NCBI GenBank assembly: GCA_963697695.1
Contig: OY969094.1
Location: 2,666,001-2,730,000 of the forward strand
Direction of reading: 5' to 3'
From: VRUE01 sp963697695
GTDB taxonomy: Bacteria > Actinomycetota > Thermoleophilia > Solirubrobacterales > 70-9
Length of the DNA: 64,000 nt
In this document: positions 17,634 through 26,587 of the stretch, piece after piece
How the letters are laid out: each line of letters begins with the position of its first letter
Position numbering within the stretch: the stretch's first letter is position 1
Notes under the pieces: generated by a model
What the model was told of the DNA's origin: nothing
What the model saw: the letters and a program-made list of their open reading frames with translations, nothing else
Databases searched by the model: none
Translations under genes and position numbers: made by a program

Positions 17634-19250
17634 ATGCGAGCGATGCGGCAGGCGGCGCTGGGGCTGGCCCTACTCACCCTTGGCTGTATCTGGCCTCAGA
17701 GTGCGCCGGCCGACGAAGCGGAGCAGCTCTTCGATCCCAGTCGGATGTACGTGATCGAACTCACGCTGCCTCCCGAGGCGGAAACGGCTCTCGGCAAAAC
17801 CGAGTCACAGCCCGACAAGCACCCGTTCGAGTACCAGCCCGGGGCAACGTTCCGGATCGCTGAGACGGACGGAAGCCCTGACGGGGTGGGTCCCTTCAGC
17901 AAAGCGGTGGCCGTCAAGGTGCGCCTCAAGGGGAGCGCCTCGCTGCGCTACCTCGACCGGAAGTCGGCTTTCAAGATCAAGTTCGAGGACGAGTTGTTCC
18001 GCGGCCTCGAGGTCCTCACCCTCAACAACATGGTCGAGGACCCGTCGATGATCCACGAGACGCTGGCCTACACGGCTTTCCGCGGCTCGGGAGTGCCGGC
18101 GTCGCGGACCGGCTACGCCTACGTGTACGTCAACGGCGAAGACTTCGGCGTCCACCTCAACATCGAGACCCTCGACGAGATCGCCCTCGAGAAGCTTTTC
18201 GGCTCCTTCGACCCCGACACGCAGCATCTCTACGAGTCCGAATACGAAGCCGAGGTCGACCCCGCCCGCGCATGGATGTATGAGATCGACGCGGGCAGCG
18301 ACGACCGCAGCGATCTCGAAGCGCTGATCGAGGCGGTCAACTCCAGTGGCCCTTCGAGTTGGGCGGATCGTGTCAAAGCGGTCGCGAACCTCGAAGAGAT
18401 GACCCGGATGTGGGCGGTCGAGAAGTACATCGGGCAGTGGGACGGCTACGCCGGCATGGAGGCGTCATGGCTTCCGAATAACTACTACCTCTACAGCGAC
18501 CCGCTGGGCCGGTTCCAGATGCTGCCCTGGGGGAACGACGAAAGCTGGCAGGCGGCGTATCACCTGCCCTTCGACGGTCCTGCCGGCCGGATGTTCGATC
18601 TCTGCCTTGCCGATGAGGCCTGCTTTGCGATCTACCGCCAGTCGGTGGCTGCCGTCAGCAAAGCGATCGCCGGCATGGACCTCGACCGGCTCGCCGCCGA
18701 CACCGCCGCTCTGCTCGCGCCCTGGCAGGAGATGGAAGACGACGACAGCACGCGCGAGGAATACAGCCTCGAGGAGATCGCAGAAGGTGTGGACGAAACC
18801 CGCGAGTTCATCGCCTCGCGCCCGGCGGAGGCCGTCGAGTGGCTGGGCGAAAACCCCGGACCTGGAGGCGGTCCAGACCTGCCTGGATCGGACGGCCCCG
18901 CAGCGAACCCCTCTCAGGCTTTCCAGCCCCTTGGGCCACCCTCCCGGGGCTTGAGGATCGGCCGCGTGTGGGTGGCGGCAGGAGCTCTCCATACCCAGGT
19001 TCACCTGCGCAACGTGGGACTCGTGACTCAGCGAGCGCTGATCTCGACCGGCAAAGGTGGGGGGGTCATCTGCCGCGACCAGGCTCGGGCCGAGCAGGCC
19101 GGCAGCCTCGTCCTGCACTGCCAGCTCCCCGCCTCGATTCGCAAACGCCTCCGTCAGAGGTGGTTGGGCTTGACCCTCGCCACCCGCTTCGTCCCCTCGA
19201 GCGGCACCGCAGAGAACGTCGCCCGCCGCATCACCCTGCCACGCGACTGA
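17634..19250 (+). CDS. Exported CotH-type kinase, copy 1
   Basis: A 538-aa protein with an N-terminal export signal (residues about 1-26, LGLALLTLGCIWPQSAPA; the Cys could also be lipidated). The CotH kinase core follows: KVRLKGSASLRYLDRKSAFKIK, SMIHETLAY, GVPASRTGYAYVYVNG, the D.yaGM....NNYYLYSD catalytic region and MLPWGNDESW. In typical CotH the last motif is PWDxD; here the first Asp is Gly. A C-terminal domain of about 110 residues is shared with copy 2. CotH proteins phosphorylate Ser on partner proteins of spore coats or surfaces; the target here is unknown. Tandem with copy 2, 33 nt apart. Confidence 0.88.
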   Translation: MRAMRQAALGLALLTLGCIWPQSAPADEAEQLFDPSRMYVIELTLPPEAETALGKTESQPDKHPFEYQPGATFRIAETDGSPDGVGPFSKAVAVKVRLKGSASLRYLDRKSAFKIKFEDELFRGLEVLTLNNMVEDPSMIHETLAYTAFRGSGVPASRTGYAYVYVNGEDFGVHLNIETLDEIALEKLFGSFDPDTQHLYESEYEAEVDPARAWMYEIDAGSDDRSDLEALIEAVNSSGPSSWADRVKAVANLEEMTRMWAVEKYIGQWDGYAGMEASWLPNNYYLYSDPLGRFQMLPWGNDESWQAAYHLPFDGPAGRMFDLCLADEACFAIYRQSVAAVSKAIAGMDLDRLAADTAALLAPWQEMEDDDSTREEYSLEEIAEGVDETREFIASRPAEAVEWLGENPGPGGGPDLPGSDGPAANPSQAFQPLGPPSRGLRIGRVWVAAGALHTQVHLRNVGLVTQRALISTGKGGGVICRDQARAEQAGSLVLHCQLPASIRKRLRQRWLGLTLATRFVPSSGTAENVARRITLPRD

Positions 19251-19270
19251 GCCGTCGGCGTTTGCCGCGC

Positions 19271-19276
19271 TAGCGT
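19271..19276 (+). promoter_or_regulatory. Candidate -10 of cotH copy 2
   Basis: TAGCGT lies 7 nt before the ATG and sits in the same TAGCGTTCTC string as at copy 1. Confidence 0.45.
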
Positions 19277-19283
19277 TCTCCGG

Positions 19284-20879
19284 ATGGCTTCCCGCGGTCC
19301 CGAGCGAGCACCGGCCGCGGCTCTGTTCGTCCTCCTCGCGCTCTGCCTGGGCCTGGCGGTTTCGCCGGCCGCGGCGCTTGCTGAGCTCGTCCCTGACGAC
19401 GAGGCCACGGCGATGTACGAGCCGGGCACGGTGGTCGTCATCGACCTGACCCTGCCGCAGGCTTCGATCGACGCACTCGAAGAGGAGCCGGAGGAGTACC
19501 AGCCGGGGACCTTCTCGCTGGCCTTCACCGACGGCTCCCCGGACGGGGTGGGGCCGACCTCGCCGCCGATCGAAGTCGGCATTCGCCTCAAGGGGAGATA
19601 CGGGTTTCGGACCCTGGCCGGCAAGGCGGGGTTCAAGCTCAAGCTCAACCAGGTCAAAGGCCAGAAGTTCCTCGGCCTGAAGAAGATGACCCTGAACAGC
19701 ATGGTGCAGGACCCATCGATGGCCCACGAGGTCCTCTCCTACGAGGTGTTCCGCGCCGTCGGCGTGCCCGCCTCGCGCACCGGCTATGCCTTCGTCCGCG
19801 TCAACGGCGAGAGCTACGGCATCTACCTGAACATCGAGACGCTCGACGACGTCGGGCTGGAGCGGTGGTTCGGCCCCTTCGAGGACCCGCAGCACCTCTA
19901 TGAGGGCGAGTACGGAACCGACGTGACGCCGGGCGGTGCCGGCGCCTTCGAGGTCGACGAAGGGGACGAGGACGATCGCAGCGACCTGGAAGCGCTGATC
20001 TCGGCGGCCGCCGGCGACAGCGCCGCCTTCTCGGCACGGATGGGAGGCCTGGCCAACCTCGAAGAGTTGACCCGGATGTGGGCGGTCGAGAAGTACGTCG
20101 GGCACCTGGACGGCTACGCCGGCATGGAGGGACCGCCGCTGCCCAACAACTTCTACCTCTACAGCAGTGCGTCCGGAGAATTCCAGATGCTCCCCTGGGG
20201 AACGGACCAGACCTGGGACGAGCGGCTGGACTTCGGTGGCGACGCGGGGCTGCTGTTCGACGAATGCCTTGTCGATCCGAGCTGTCGCACGCTCTACCGC
20301 CAGGCGCTGAACGAGGTCGGCGAGCTCGTTGCGACGCTCGACCTCGACTCGCTGGCGCGGGACACCGCGGCGCTGCTGCTCCCCTGGCAGCAGCTCGAAC
20401 AGCTCAACACGCGGCACGAGTACGACCTGGGGGAGATCGCGGACGCGGTGAGCGACACCCGTGGCTTCATCGCCGCCCGTCCGAACGACCTGGCGGAGTG
20501 GCTGAAGGCCGACCTGCCCGATTCGCCTCCGCCGGTTGCCCCGTTGCCCGCCGAGGCGCCGGCGCGGGGGGCGCTGCATGTCGGCCGGCCGGCGATTTCG
20601 GCCGGGACCTTGACCACCAGCCTGATCGTGCACGGCGCCGGCGCGGTCGGCTATCGGGCCGAGATCCGCACCGTGCGCGGCGTGGTGACCGTCTGCTCCA
20701 CCCGTATCCAGGCGAGCGGGGCGGGTCCGCTGACGGTGCGCTGCCGGCTCTCGGCCGCCGCCCGCAAGCGCCTCAGCAGGCGCTGGTTGACGCTCAGGAT
20801 CAACACTCAGTTCGTTCCGGCGGGGGGCAGCCCGGAATCCGTCAGCCACGAGATCGTCGTCCCCAAAGAACCGTTCTGA
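19284..20879 (+). CDS. Exported CotH-type kinase, copy 2
   Basis: A 531-aa paralog of the preceding gene with the same domain order: signal peptide (residues about 1-34, ending AAALA), kinase core (GIRLKGRYGFRTLAGKAGFKLK, SMAHEVLSYEVFR, GVPASRTGYAFVRVNG, D.YAGM....NNFYLYSS, MLPWGTDQTW) and a shared C-terminal domain (GRPAISAG...RKRLSRRWLTL). The PWDxD motif is again PWGxD, so the substitution predates the duplication. Both copies keep the residues between the motifs, so neither looks like a pseudogene. Each has its own promoter-like string. Confidence 0.88.
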   Translation: MASRGPERAPAAALFVLLALCLGLAVSPAAALAELVPDDEATAMYEPGTVVVIDLTLPQASIDALEEEPEEYQPGTFSLAFTDGSPDGVGPTSPPIEVGIRLKGRYGFRTLAGKAGFKLKLNQVKGQKFLGLKKMTLNSMVQDPSMAHEVLSYEVFRAVGVPASRTGYAFVRVNGESYGIYLNIETLDDVGLERWFGPFEDPQHLYEGEYGTDVTPGGAGAFEVDEGDEDDRSDLEALISAAAGDSAAFSARMGGLANLEELTRMWAVEKYVGHLDGYAGMEGPPLPNNFYLYSSASGEFQMLPWGTDQTWDERLDFGGDAGLLFDECLVDPSCRTLYRQALNEVGELVATLDLDSLARDTAALLLPWQQLEQLNTRHEYDLGEIADAVSDTRGFIAARPNDLAEWLKADLPDSPPPVAPLPAEAPARGALHVGRPAISAGTLTTSLIVHGAGAVGYRAEIRTVRGVVTVCSTRIQASGAGPLTVRCRLSAAARKRLSRRWLTLRINTQFVPAGGSPESVSHEIVVPKEPF

Positions 20880-20887
20880 GGAAGGTC

Positions 20888-20906
20888 TGGCGCCCGCGGG
20901 GCGCCA
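20888..20906 (+). terminator. Hairpin between cotH copy 2 and polA
   Basis: TGGCGCCC-GCG-GGGCGCCA, a perfect 8-bp stem with 3-nt loop just after the stop. There is no T-run, so intrinsic termination is uncertain. Confidence 0.4.
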
Positions 20907-20912
20907 TAGAGT
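20907..20912 (+). promoter_or_regulatory. Candidate -10 of polA
   Basis: TAGAGT lies 7 nt before the ATG at 20920. This favours that ATG over the GTG at 20911. Confidence 0.4.
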
Positions 20913-20919
20913 GGGCGGC

Positions 20920-23547
20920 ATGGCCGAGGACGGCAAAGAGCTCTTCCTGATCGACGGCAATTCGCTCGCCTACCGGGCGTTCTTCGCGCTGCCGGAGTCG
21001 ATCGGGACCAGCGACGGAAGGCCGACGAACGCGATCTACGGACTGGCCTCGATGCTGGTCAAGATCATCGACGAGCACCACCCCGCCGGTGTCGTCGTCG
21101 CTTGGGACGCCGGCATGTCAGGGCGCGAGGTCACCTACGACCTCTATAAGGCGCAGCGCAAACCTCGTCCCGACCTATTGCGCGAGCAGTGGCCCCACTT
21201 GATGCCGCTGGTCGAGGCCTTCGGCTACTCCAACGTCAAGGTCGAGGGCTACGAGGCCGACGACGTGATCGCCTCGCTCGTCCGCCAGGCCGGTGAGGAG
21301 GGGATCCCGGTGATGGTCGTGACCGGCGACCGCGATGCCTACCAGCTGGTGGGGGAGGGGGTGCGGGTGATGAGCACTTCGCGCGGGATCACCGAGACCA
21401 AGATCTATGACCGCGAGGCGGTGGTCGAGCGCTATGGCGTCGCGCCGGAGCTGATCACCGATCTGATGGGGCTGCGCGGCGATACCTCCGACAACATCCC
21501 AGGGGTCCCGGGCATCGGCGAGAAGACCGCGACCCAGCTGCTGCAGCAGTTCGGCTCGCTGGAGGACGTGCTCAACAGCGTCGATGAGATCTCCGGCGCG
21601 AAGCGCAAGCAGAACCTGGTCGAGCACGCCGACGACGCTCGTATGTCGAAGCAGCTGGCGACCCTGCAGTACGAGATCGAGACCGGCATCGACTTCTCCA
21701 CCGTGATGGGGGCGGAGCCAGACCGCAGTGCCCTGCGCGAGTTCATGCGCGAGTTCGAGCTGCGGGCGGTGATGGAGCGACTGGAAGAAGCGCTTCCCGA
21801 CGACAAGGCTGTGCCCGGGCGCAGCGTCGAGACCGAGCTCGAGGTCGAGGCGGTGGAGGGGACCCCTGCGGACCTCGGCGAGGGCGCCGTGGCGATTGCG
21901 ATCGAGGGCCGCAAGTGGGCTGGGGCCGACGGTGAGCGCGTGGTGACCGGAGAGACGACGCAGGACGAGCTCGCGGTCGCGCTCGGCGGGCGCGAGCTGG
22001 TCGCCCACGATTCAAAGTCGCTTGGCGGTGGCCGGCACGGCCTGCTGGCGGCAGCGGCACGCGAGGGGGTCGAGCTGGCCCTCGACCACGACACGATGCT
22101 CGCCGCCTACCTGCTCGAGCCCCAGCGCCGGACCTACGACCTGGTCGAGCTTGCCGCCGACGCCGGCATCGGCATCGCCGAGGGCGCGGCCGCGACACCC
22201 GATTCCGACGACGGGCAGCTCTCGCTTGGCGACGACGGCGAGGAGGCCGGCCTCGATCCCGCCGAAGAGGCGCGCCTCGTCGCGGCTCTTGCCGAGGCTC
22301 AGCGTCCCCGGATCGAGAAGCTCGACCTGGAGCACCTGCTGCGCGAGGTCGAGCTGCCGCTCGTCCACGTCCTTGCAGCGATGGAGCGCGAGGGCCTCAA
22401 GCTCGATGCCGAGCGCCTGGCCGAGGTCGGCGCCGGCTTCGGCGAGCAGATCGCGACCCTGGAGAAGGAGATCTTCGAGCTGGCGGAGGAGGAGTTCACG
22501 ATCGGCTCCCCGCAGCAGGTCGGTCGCATCCTCTTCGAGAAGCTCGGCCTCACCCGCAAGCGACGCGGCAAGACCGGCTTCTCCACCGACGCCCGCGTCC
22601 TCGCGCAGATCCGCGACGAGCACCCGATCGTCGAGAAGATCGAGTCCTGGCGCGAGCTGACCAAGCTGAAGAACACCTACCTCGACACCCTGCCCGACCT
22701 GATCGACCCCGAGACCGGCCGCGTCCACACCACCTTCAACCAGGCGGCGACGACCACCGGCCGCCTCTCCAGCACCAACCCGAACCTGCAGAACATCCCG
22801 ATCCGCACCGAGATCGGCCGGCCGGTCCGCGCCTGCTTCGTCGCCGAACGGGGCGCTCGCCTGCTCTCCGCCGATTACAGCCAGGTCGAGCTGCGGGTCC
22901 TCGCGCATGTCGCCGAGGAGGAGGTGTTGAAAGAGATCTTCCGCGCCAAAGAAGACGTGCACGCGGCCACCGCGGCGGAGGTCTTCGAGATCTCCCGCGA
23001 GGAAGTCGACGTCGGCCAGCGCTCGAAGGCGAAGATGGTCAACTTCGGCATCGTCTACGGGCTGACCGGGTTCGGCCTCGCCGACCGGCTCAACATCCCG
23101 CGCAAGGAGGGCGAGGAATTCGTCGCCCGTTACCTGGAGCGCTTCCCAGCCGTGCGCGCCTTCCGCGAGCAGGTCGTCGAGCAAGCGCAGGAGGAGGGCT
23201 ATGTCACCACCCTCATGGGGCGTCGCCGCCCGATCCCCGAGCTGCGCTCGGGCAACCCCAACACGCGGCGCCTCGGCGAGCGCCTCGCCGTCAACACGGT
23301 GATCCAGGGCACCGCCGCGGACATCATCAAGGTCGCGATGGTGCACTGTCAGCAGGCCCTGCGCGAGGCCGGGACGAAGACTCGCCTCGTGCTCCAGATC
23401 CATGACGAGCTGCTCTTCGAGGGGCCGCCGGGGGAGATGGACGACGCGGCCAAGCTGGTCGAGCGCGTGATGTGCGCCGCCTACCAGCTCGACCCCCCGC
23501 TCGAGGTCGACATCGGCATCGGCAAGGACTGGCTCGACGCCAAGTAG
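20920..23547 (+). CDS. polA: DNA polymerase I
   Basis: An 875-aa repair and Okazaki-processing polymerase. The N-terminal 5'-3' exonuclease (about residues 1-290) has LIDGNSLAYRAFFA, YEADDVIA and DNIPGVPGIGEKTA. The middle proofreading domain is degenerate: the DxE of Exo I is missing (VAIAIEGRKW), and Exo II reads VAHDSKSL. The polymerase domain is intact: motif A DYSQVELRVLAH, motif B RSKAKMVNFGIVYGLTGFG, motif C LQIHDELLFE. It is expected to lack 3'-5' exonuclease, as in many bacterial Pol I. The ATG at 20920 is preferred for its promoter spacing. Confidence 0.97.
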   Translation: MAEDGKELFLIDGNSLAYRAFFALPESIGTSDGRPTNAIYGLASMLVKIIDEHHPAGVVVAWDAGMSGREVTYDLYKAQRKPRPDLLREQWPHLMPLVEAFGYSNVKVEGYEADDVIASLVRQAGEEGIPVMVVTGDRDAYQLVGEGVRVMSTSRGITETKIYDREAVVERYGVAPELITDLMGLRGDTSDNIPGVPGIGEKTATQLLQQFGSLEDVLNSVDEISGAKRKQNLVEHADDARMSKQLATLQYEIETGIDFSTVMGAEPDRSALREFMREFELRAVMERLEEALPDDKAVPGRSVETELEVEAVEGTPADLGEGAVAIAIEGRKWAGADGERVVTGETTQDELAVALGGRELVAHDSKSLGGGRHGLLAAAAREGVELALDHDTMLAAYLLEPQRRTYDLVELAADAGIGIAEGAAATPDSDDGQLSLGDDGEEAGLDPAEEARLVAALAEAQRPRIEKLDLEHLLREVELPLVHVLAAMEREGLKLDAERLAEVGAGFGEQIATLEKEIFELAEEEFTIGSPQQVGRILFEKLGLTRKRRGKTGFSTDARVLAQIRDEHPIVEKIESWRELTKLKNTYLDTLPDLIDPETGRVHTTFNQAATTTGRLSSTNPNLQNIPIRTEIGRPVRACFVAERGARLLSADYSQVELRVLAHVAEEEVLKEIFRAKEDVHAATAAEVFEISREEVDVGQRSKAKMVNFGIVYGLTGFGLADRLNIPRKEGEEFVARYLERFPAVRAFREQVVEQAQEEGYVTTLMGRRRPIPELRSGNPNTRRLGERLAVNTVIQGTAADIIKVAMVHCQQALREAGTKTRLVLQIHDELLFEGPPGEMDDAAKLVERVMCAAYQLDPPLEVDIGIGKDWLDAK

Positions 23548-23560
23548 GGCAGCGGGCCCC

Positions 23561-24901
23561 TCAGTCGTCGTCGCCGCTGCCGGAGCCGCTCGAGTCGTCG
23601 TCCAAGGGGTTGGGTTCGGATCCCGAACCGGAGCTTCCGGACCCTGAGTCATCGTCGAGATCGACGGAGTCATCGAAGTCGTCGTCTCCGGACCCGGATT
23701 CGGTGCTCGGTCCCGGGCCGCTGCTGCCGCTGGACCCACTCACCGAGCCGCCGCTCCCGGAGCCCGGGCCGCTGTTCGATCGGCTGCCGCCGCCGTGCCC
23801 CGAGCGGCTGCCGCTACTGCGAGGGGAGCCGCTCGGCCCCGGGCCGCTGCTGTCGTCGTCCGCGTCCGGATCATCGTCGTCGCCGGATGGGCCGCTGCGG
23901 GCGCTGTGGTCGTCGCCTCCCCCGCGGCCGTGCCCGCTGCGATCGTCATCCCGCTCGTCCTCTCGGCCGCTGCGGTCGTCGGAATCGTCGCGTCCACCGG
24001 AGCCGGGACCACTGTTATCGCCGGCTCCGCTGCCTGAGCTGTCGCTCGTGGCGGGCACCGCAAGCGACGAGGGGATCGGCGCGCTGTCGCGGGAGATGCC
24101 GGCAGGCGTCGTCGTCTCCGGGCCCGTTTCGCCCCGCCGGTCGGTCTCGTTCAGGGCAACACCGGCCCCGACTGTCCCGGCGACCAGCACGGTCGCCGCG
24201 GCGGCCTTGATCCCGACTCCGGCCCCGGCTGCGCTGCCGACGCCGGCAGCGCCGGTCGCCAGCTCGGCGCCAGTGGCTGCGGCTCCTCCCGACAGCAGTG
24301 CTTTCAGCAGCGGCAGCGGCAGCAGCAGCCCCAGTCCGTCGCGCAGGGCCCGCCGCGCCCGGTAGATCGCTTGGCGGGCCGCGCCGCCGCTCATCCCCAG
24401 GGCAGCGGCGATTTCCTCATGGCTCAGCCCTTCCAGCTCGCGCATCACGATCGCCGCTCGCTGCGGCTCGGGAAGCGCTCGCAGCCGCTGCATCAGCTCG
24501 GCCACCTCCTCGCGCCGCTCGGCGTCCTCTGCGGCGGAGTGGGACCCGCTCTCGAGCGTCTCGGTCAACTCCTCTGCTGTGGGCGGCCGGTCGCGCAGGT
24601 CGTTGAGCGCTGTGTTTCGCACGATCCGGTAGAGCCACGGCCGCAGCTCGATCTCGGCGTCGCTTTCGCGACGCAGCGCCAGCAGAGCCTTGGAGAAAGC
24701 GTCTTGGGTGACGTCCTCGGCGCGGCTGCCGACGATCGCCGCCGCATAGCGCCCCAGCGGTCTGCCATAGCGGCGGACGATCTCCTCGAATGCGGTCTCG
24801 TAGCCACTGCGGACGAGCGTCACCAAGCGCCGGTCGGGCTGCGTGCGCAGCGCCGGGCCGAGAACGAAGCGCGAGGCGAATCCCTCTGCTGGTGGTGGCA
24901 T
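23561..24901 (-). CDS. ECF sigma factor fused to a membrane segment and Ser/Gly/Asp-rich tail
   Basis: A 446-aa protein from the ATG at 24901; longer starts would run into the divergent gene. Sigma region 2 lies at about residues 27-97 (AFEEIVRRYGRPLGRYA, AEDVTQDAFSKALLAL, RPWLYRIVRNTALNDLR) and region 4 at about 130-187 (LRALPEPQRAAIVMRELEGLSHEEIAAAL). Then comes an Ala/Gly-rich stretch with one clear transmembrane helix at about 230-252 (AAAATVLVAGTVGAGVAL). The last 190 residues are low-complexity Ser, Gly and Asp. This suggests a membrane-tethered sigma factor with its tail outside, possibly released by proteolysis. The tail sequence is highly repetitive at DNA level. No separate anti-sigma gene is adjacent. 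Confidence 0.85.
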   Translation of the reverse strand: MPPPAEGFASRFVLGPALRTQPDRRLVTLVRSGYETAFEEIVRRYGRPLGRYAAAIVGSRAEDVTQDAFSKALLALRRESDAEIELRPWLYRIVRNTALNDLRDRPPTAEELTETLESGSHSAAEDAERREEVAELMQRLRALPEPQRAAIVMRELEGLSHEEIAAALGMSGGAARQAIYRARRALRDGLGLLLPLPLLKALLSGGAAATGAELATGAAGVGSAAGAGVGIKAAAATVLVAGTVGAGVALNETDRRGETGPETTTPAGISRDSAPIPSSLAVPATSDSSGSGAGDNSGPGSGGRDDSDDRSGREDERDDDRSGHGRGGGDDHSARSGPSGDDDDPDADDDSSGPGPSGSPRSSGSRSGHGGGSRSNSGPGSGSGGSVSGSSGSSGPGPSTESGSGDDDFDDSVDLDDDSGSGSSGSGSEPNPLDDDSSGSGSGDDD

Positions 24902-24962
24902 CACTGGTGTAACACGCCCATACCCTCGAAGATCACACTTCTCACCGTTGGACCGGCCTGAT

Positions 24963-25412
24963 ATGACCGACGGCGTGGATCGGGGGCTGGCTGTACTACT
25001 CACCGCCGTCGCGGGCGGGCTGATCGCTCTACAGGCGCCGATCAATGCTGGGCTCGGCAAGGCCACCGGCAGCCTGCCTGCGGCGCTGGTCTCCTTTCTC
25101 GTCGGCACCGTCGCCCTGGCCGCAATCGTCGTGCTCAGCGGTAAGGCAGGGGGACTCTCCTCGACCTTCGACGTCAGCTGGTACTACCTGCTCGGCGGCC
25201 TGCTCGGGGCGATCTACGTCGCCAATGCGCTTGTCGCCGTCTCCGCGATCGGGGCCGGCGGCGTCGCTGCGGCGACGATCACCGGCCAGCTGACTGCCTC
25301 GGTCGTGATCGACCGGCTAGGTCTGTTCGGCCTCGACCAGGTCGCGCTCAGCCCGGAGCGCGTGGTCGGGGTGGCGCTGCTGCTGGCCGGAACCGTTCTG
25401 GTCGTTCGCTGA
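24963..25412 (+). CDS. Small DMT-superfamily membrane protein (DUF606/YdcZ-like)
   Basis: A 149-aa integral membrane protein with about five hydrophobic segments. It opens GLAVLLTAVAGGLIALQAPINAGLGKATGS, the QxxxNxxLG pattern of DUF606, and continues LVSFLVGTVALAAIVVLSG, YYLLGGLLGAIYVANAL and a C-terminal VVGVALLLAGTVLVVR. The length equals the usual single-unit DUF606 protein. The transported substrate is unknown. It is divergent from the sigma factor gene (61 nt between starts), and its 3' end overlaps the convergent flavoprotein gene by 96 nt. Confidence 0.82.
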   Translation: MTDGVDRGLAVLLTAVAGGLIALQAPINAGLGKATGSLPAALVSFLVGTVALAAIVVLSGKAGGLSSTFDVSWYYLLGGLLGAIYVANALVAVSAIGAGGVAAATITGQLTASVVIDRLGLFGLDQVALSPERVVGVALLLAGTVLVVR

Positions 25413-26522
25413 GACCGAGGCGAATTCCGGCGGCGCGATCCGCAGGTAGTGGTCGAAGGACCAGTCGATGAAGCGCTTGGCGCCGAACAGGCGGATCATC
25501 GGACCCAGTACCCGCGGTGGGATTTTGGGGACGAGGCGCTGGACCCGCAGCATCCAGCGGAACTTCCACTCGTGCGAGTCGTTGAACTCGGCGTAGTGGG
25601 CGGCGGCTTGGTCGCGGCTCTGACGCCCGTCGACGACACCGCGCAGCTCCCGCCCCAATGCGATGCCGAAGTAGAGCGCGGTGCGGATCCCCTCGGCGCT
25701 GAGCGGCAGACAGTGGCCGGCTGAGTCGCCGGCGAAGAAGACTCCGCCTTCTGTCGCCCCCCGCAGCTTGTGCGGAATCCAGTTGCCCTGGTAGCGGACC
25801 CGGTCGCGGCCGAGGTCCTCGGCGAGCAACTCGGTCGTCTCGCGTACGTGAAAGCGAGGGTCAAAGGAGCCGACGCCGATTCGCAGCTCGTCTTTGGCCG
25901 GGAAGGACCAGCCGTATCCCGCGGGGACATAGCGACGATCGATCCAGATCTCGAGATCCTTGCCCTGGCCATCGGGATGAACCTCGAGCCCGCGCGAGAG
26001 CGGTGCATTCGGTGGCTGGTAGACGTTGCCGTTGGCGAGCACCCGGCGCCAGCCGAGCGCGTCGACGACGAGTGACGCAGAGAGGATGCCGCGATCGGTC
26101 TCAACCGCGATCTCACCGCCACCGTTGGTCGGGGCGGCACGTCCGTTCACCTTCGCGGTCTCGAAGGTCGCGTCGCAGTCGCGCCAGAGCAGTTGGCAGA
26201 GCTCCCGGTAGTCGAAGGTGGAGAAGGTCCAAGGGAGGCGGTAGCGGGAATCGCCGTGCGGCGTGTGCATCAGCAGCGAGTCGAAGCGCTGGCGCTCGGC
26301 CTCCATCAGCCCCATCGCCCGCATCCACTCGGTTGGGATGCCGCAGGCTGAGGTCTGCCGCTCGCCGATCTCGTAGCGATCGACGATCAGCACATCGGCG
26401 CCGGATCCGGCCAGCTCCCGAGCCACCGCAAGCCCGGCAAAGCTCGCCCCGCAGATGAGAACGTCGTGGGACCCGCTCAGCGGCGTTCGCTCCTCGCCAC
26501 GCTTTGTCGCTCGTACCGGCAT
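25317..26522 (-). CDS. FAD-dependent oxidoreductase, geranylgeranyl reductase-like
   Basis: A 401-aa flavoprotein. The N-terminal FAD motif is DVLICGASFAGLAVARELAG with a VDR acidic end of strand two. A second family motif is GGVFFAGDSAGHCLPLSAEGIRTALYFG, placing the flavin ribityl-binding Asp. It resembles geranylgeranyl reductases and related monooxygenase-fold enzymes acting on isoprenoid or lipid double bonds. The C-terminus, from about residue 370, is Gln/Asp-rich and lies antisense to the DUF606 gene, so the last 30 residues may be poorly conserved. Confidence 0.85.
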   Translation of the reverse strand: MPVRATKRGEERTPLSGSHDVLICGASFAGLAVARELAGSGADVLIVDRYEIGERQTSACGIPTEWMRAMGLMEAERQRFDSLLMHTPHGDSRYRLPWTFSTFDYRELCQLLWRDCDATFETAKVNGRAAPTNGGGEIAVETDRGILSASLVVDALGWRRVLANGNVYQPPNAPLSRGLEVHPDGQGKDLEIWIDRRYVPAGYGWSFPAKDELRIGVGSFDPRFHVRETTELLAEDLGRDRVRYQGNWIPHKLRGATEGGVFFAGDSAGHCLPLSAEGIRTALYFGIALGRELRGVVDGRQSRDQAAAHYAEFNDSHEWKFRWMLRVQRLVPKIPPRVLGPMIRLFGAKRFIDWSFDHYLRIAPPEFASVSANDQNGSGQQQRHPDHALRAERDLVEAEQT

Positions 26523-26530
26523 GGTGGCCG

Positions 26531-26536
26531 AGGGTA
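26531..26536 (-). promoter_or_regulatory. Candidate -10 of the flavoprotein gene
   Basis: TACCCT on the minus strand lies 8 nt before the ATG at 26522. Confidence 0.35.
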
Positions 26537-26587
26537 TCGGAGGCCGGGCCGATCCAGGTGGCGCGGTTTTTGCAATGATCTGCCGCT

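Noticed and set aside
18465..20960. 831-codon open frame opposite the two CotH genes
   Set aside because: Composition-driven shadow; Arg/Gly/Ala/Val-rich with no motifs, while the plus strand shows full CotH domains and signal peptides.
23561..24060. DNA repeat array or CRISPR-like region in the 3' part of the sigma factor gene
   Set aside because: The repetitiveness comes from Ser/Gly/Asp codons in an open frame; units are irregular and there are no spacers.
24902..25108. 69-codon N-terminal extension of the sigma factor gene
   Set aside because: It would overlap the start of the divergent DUF606 gene and adds a sequence without sigma features; the ATG at 24901 begins just before region 2.
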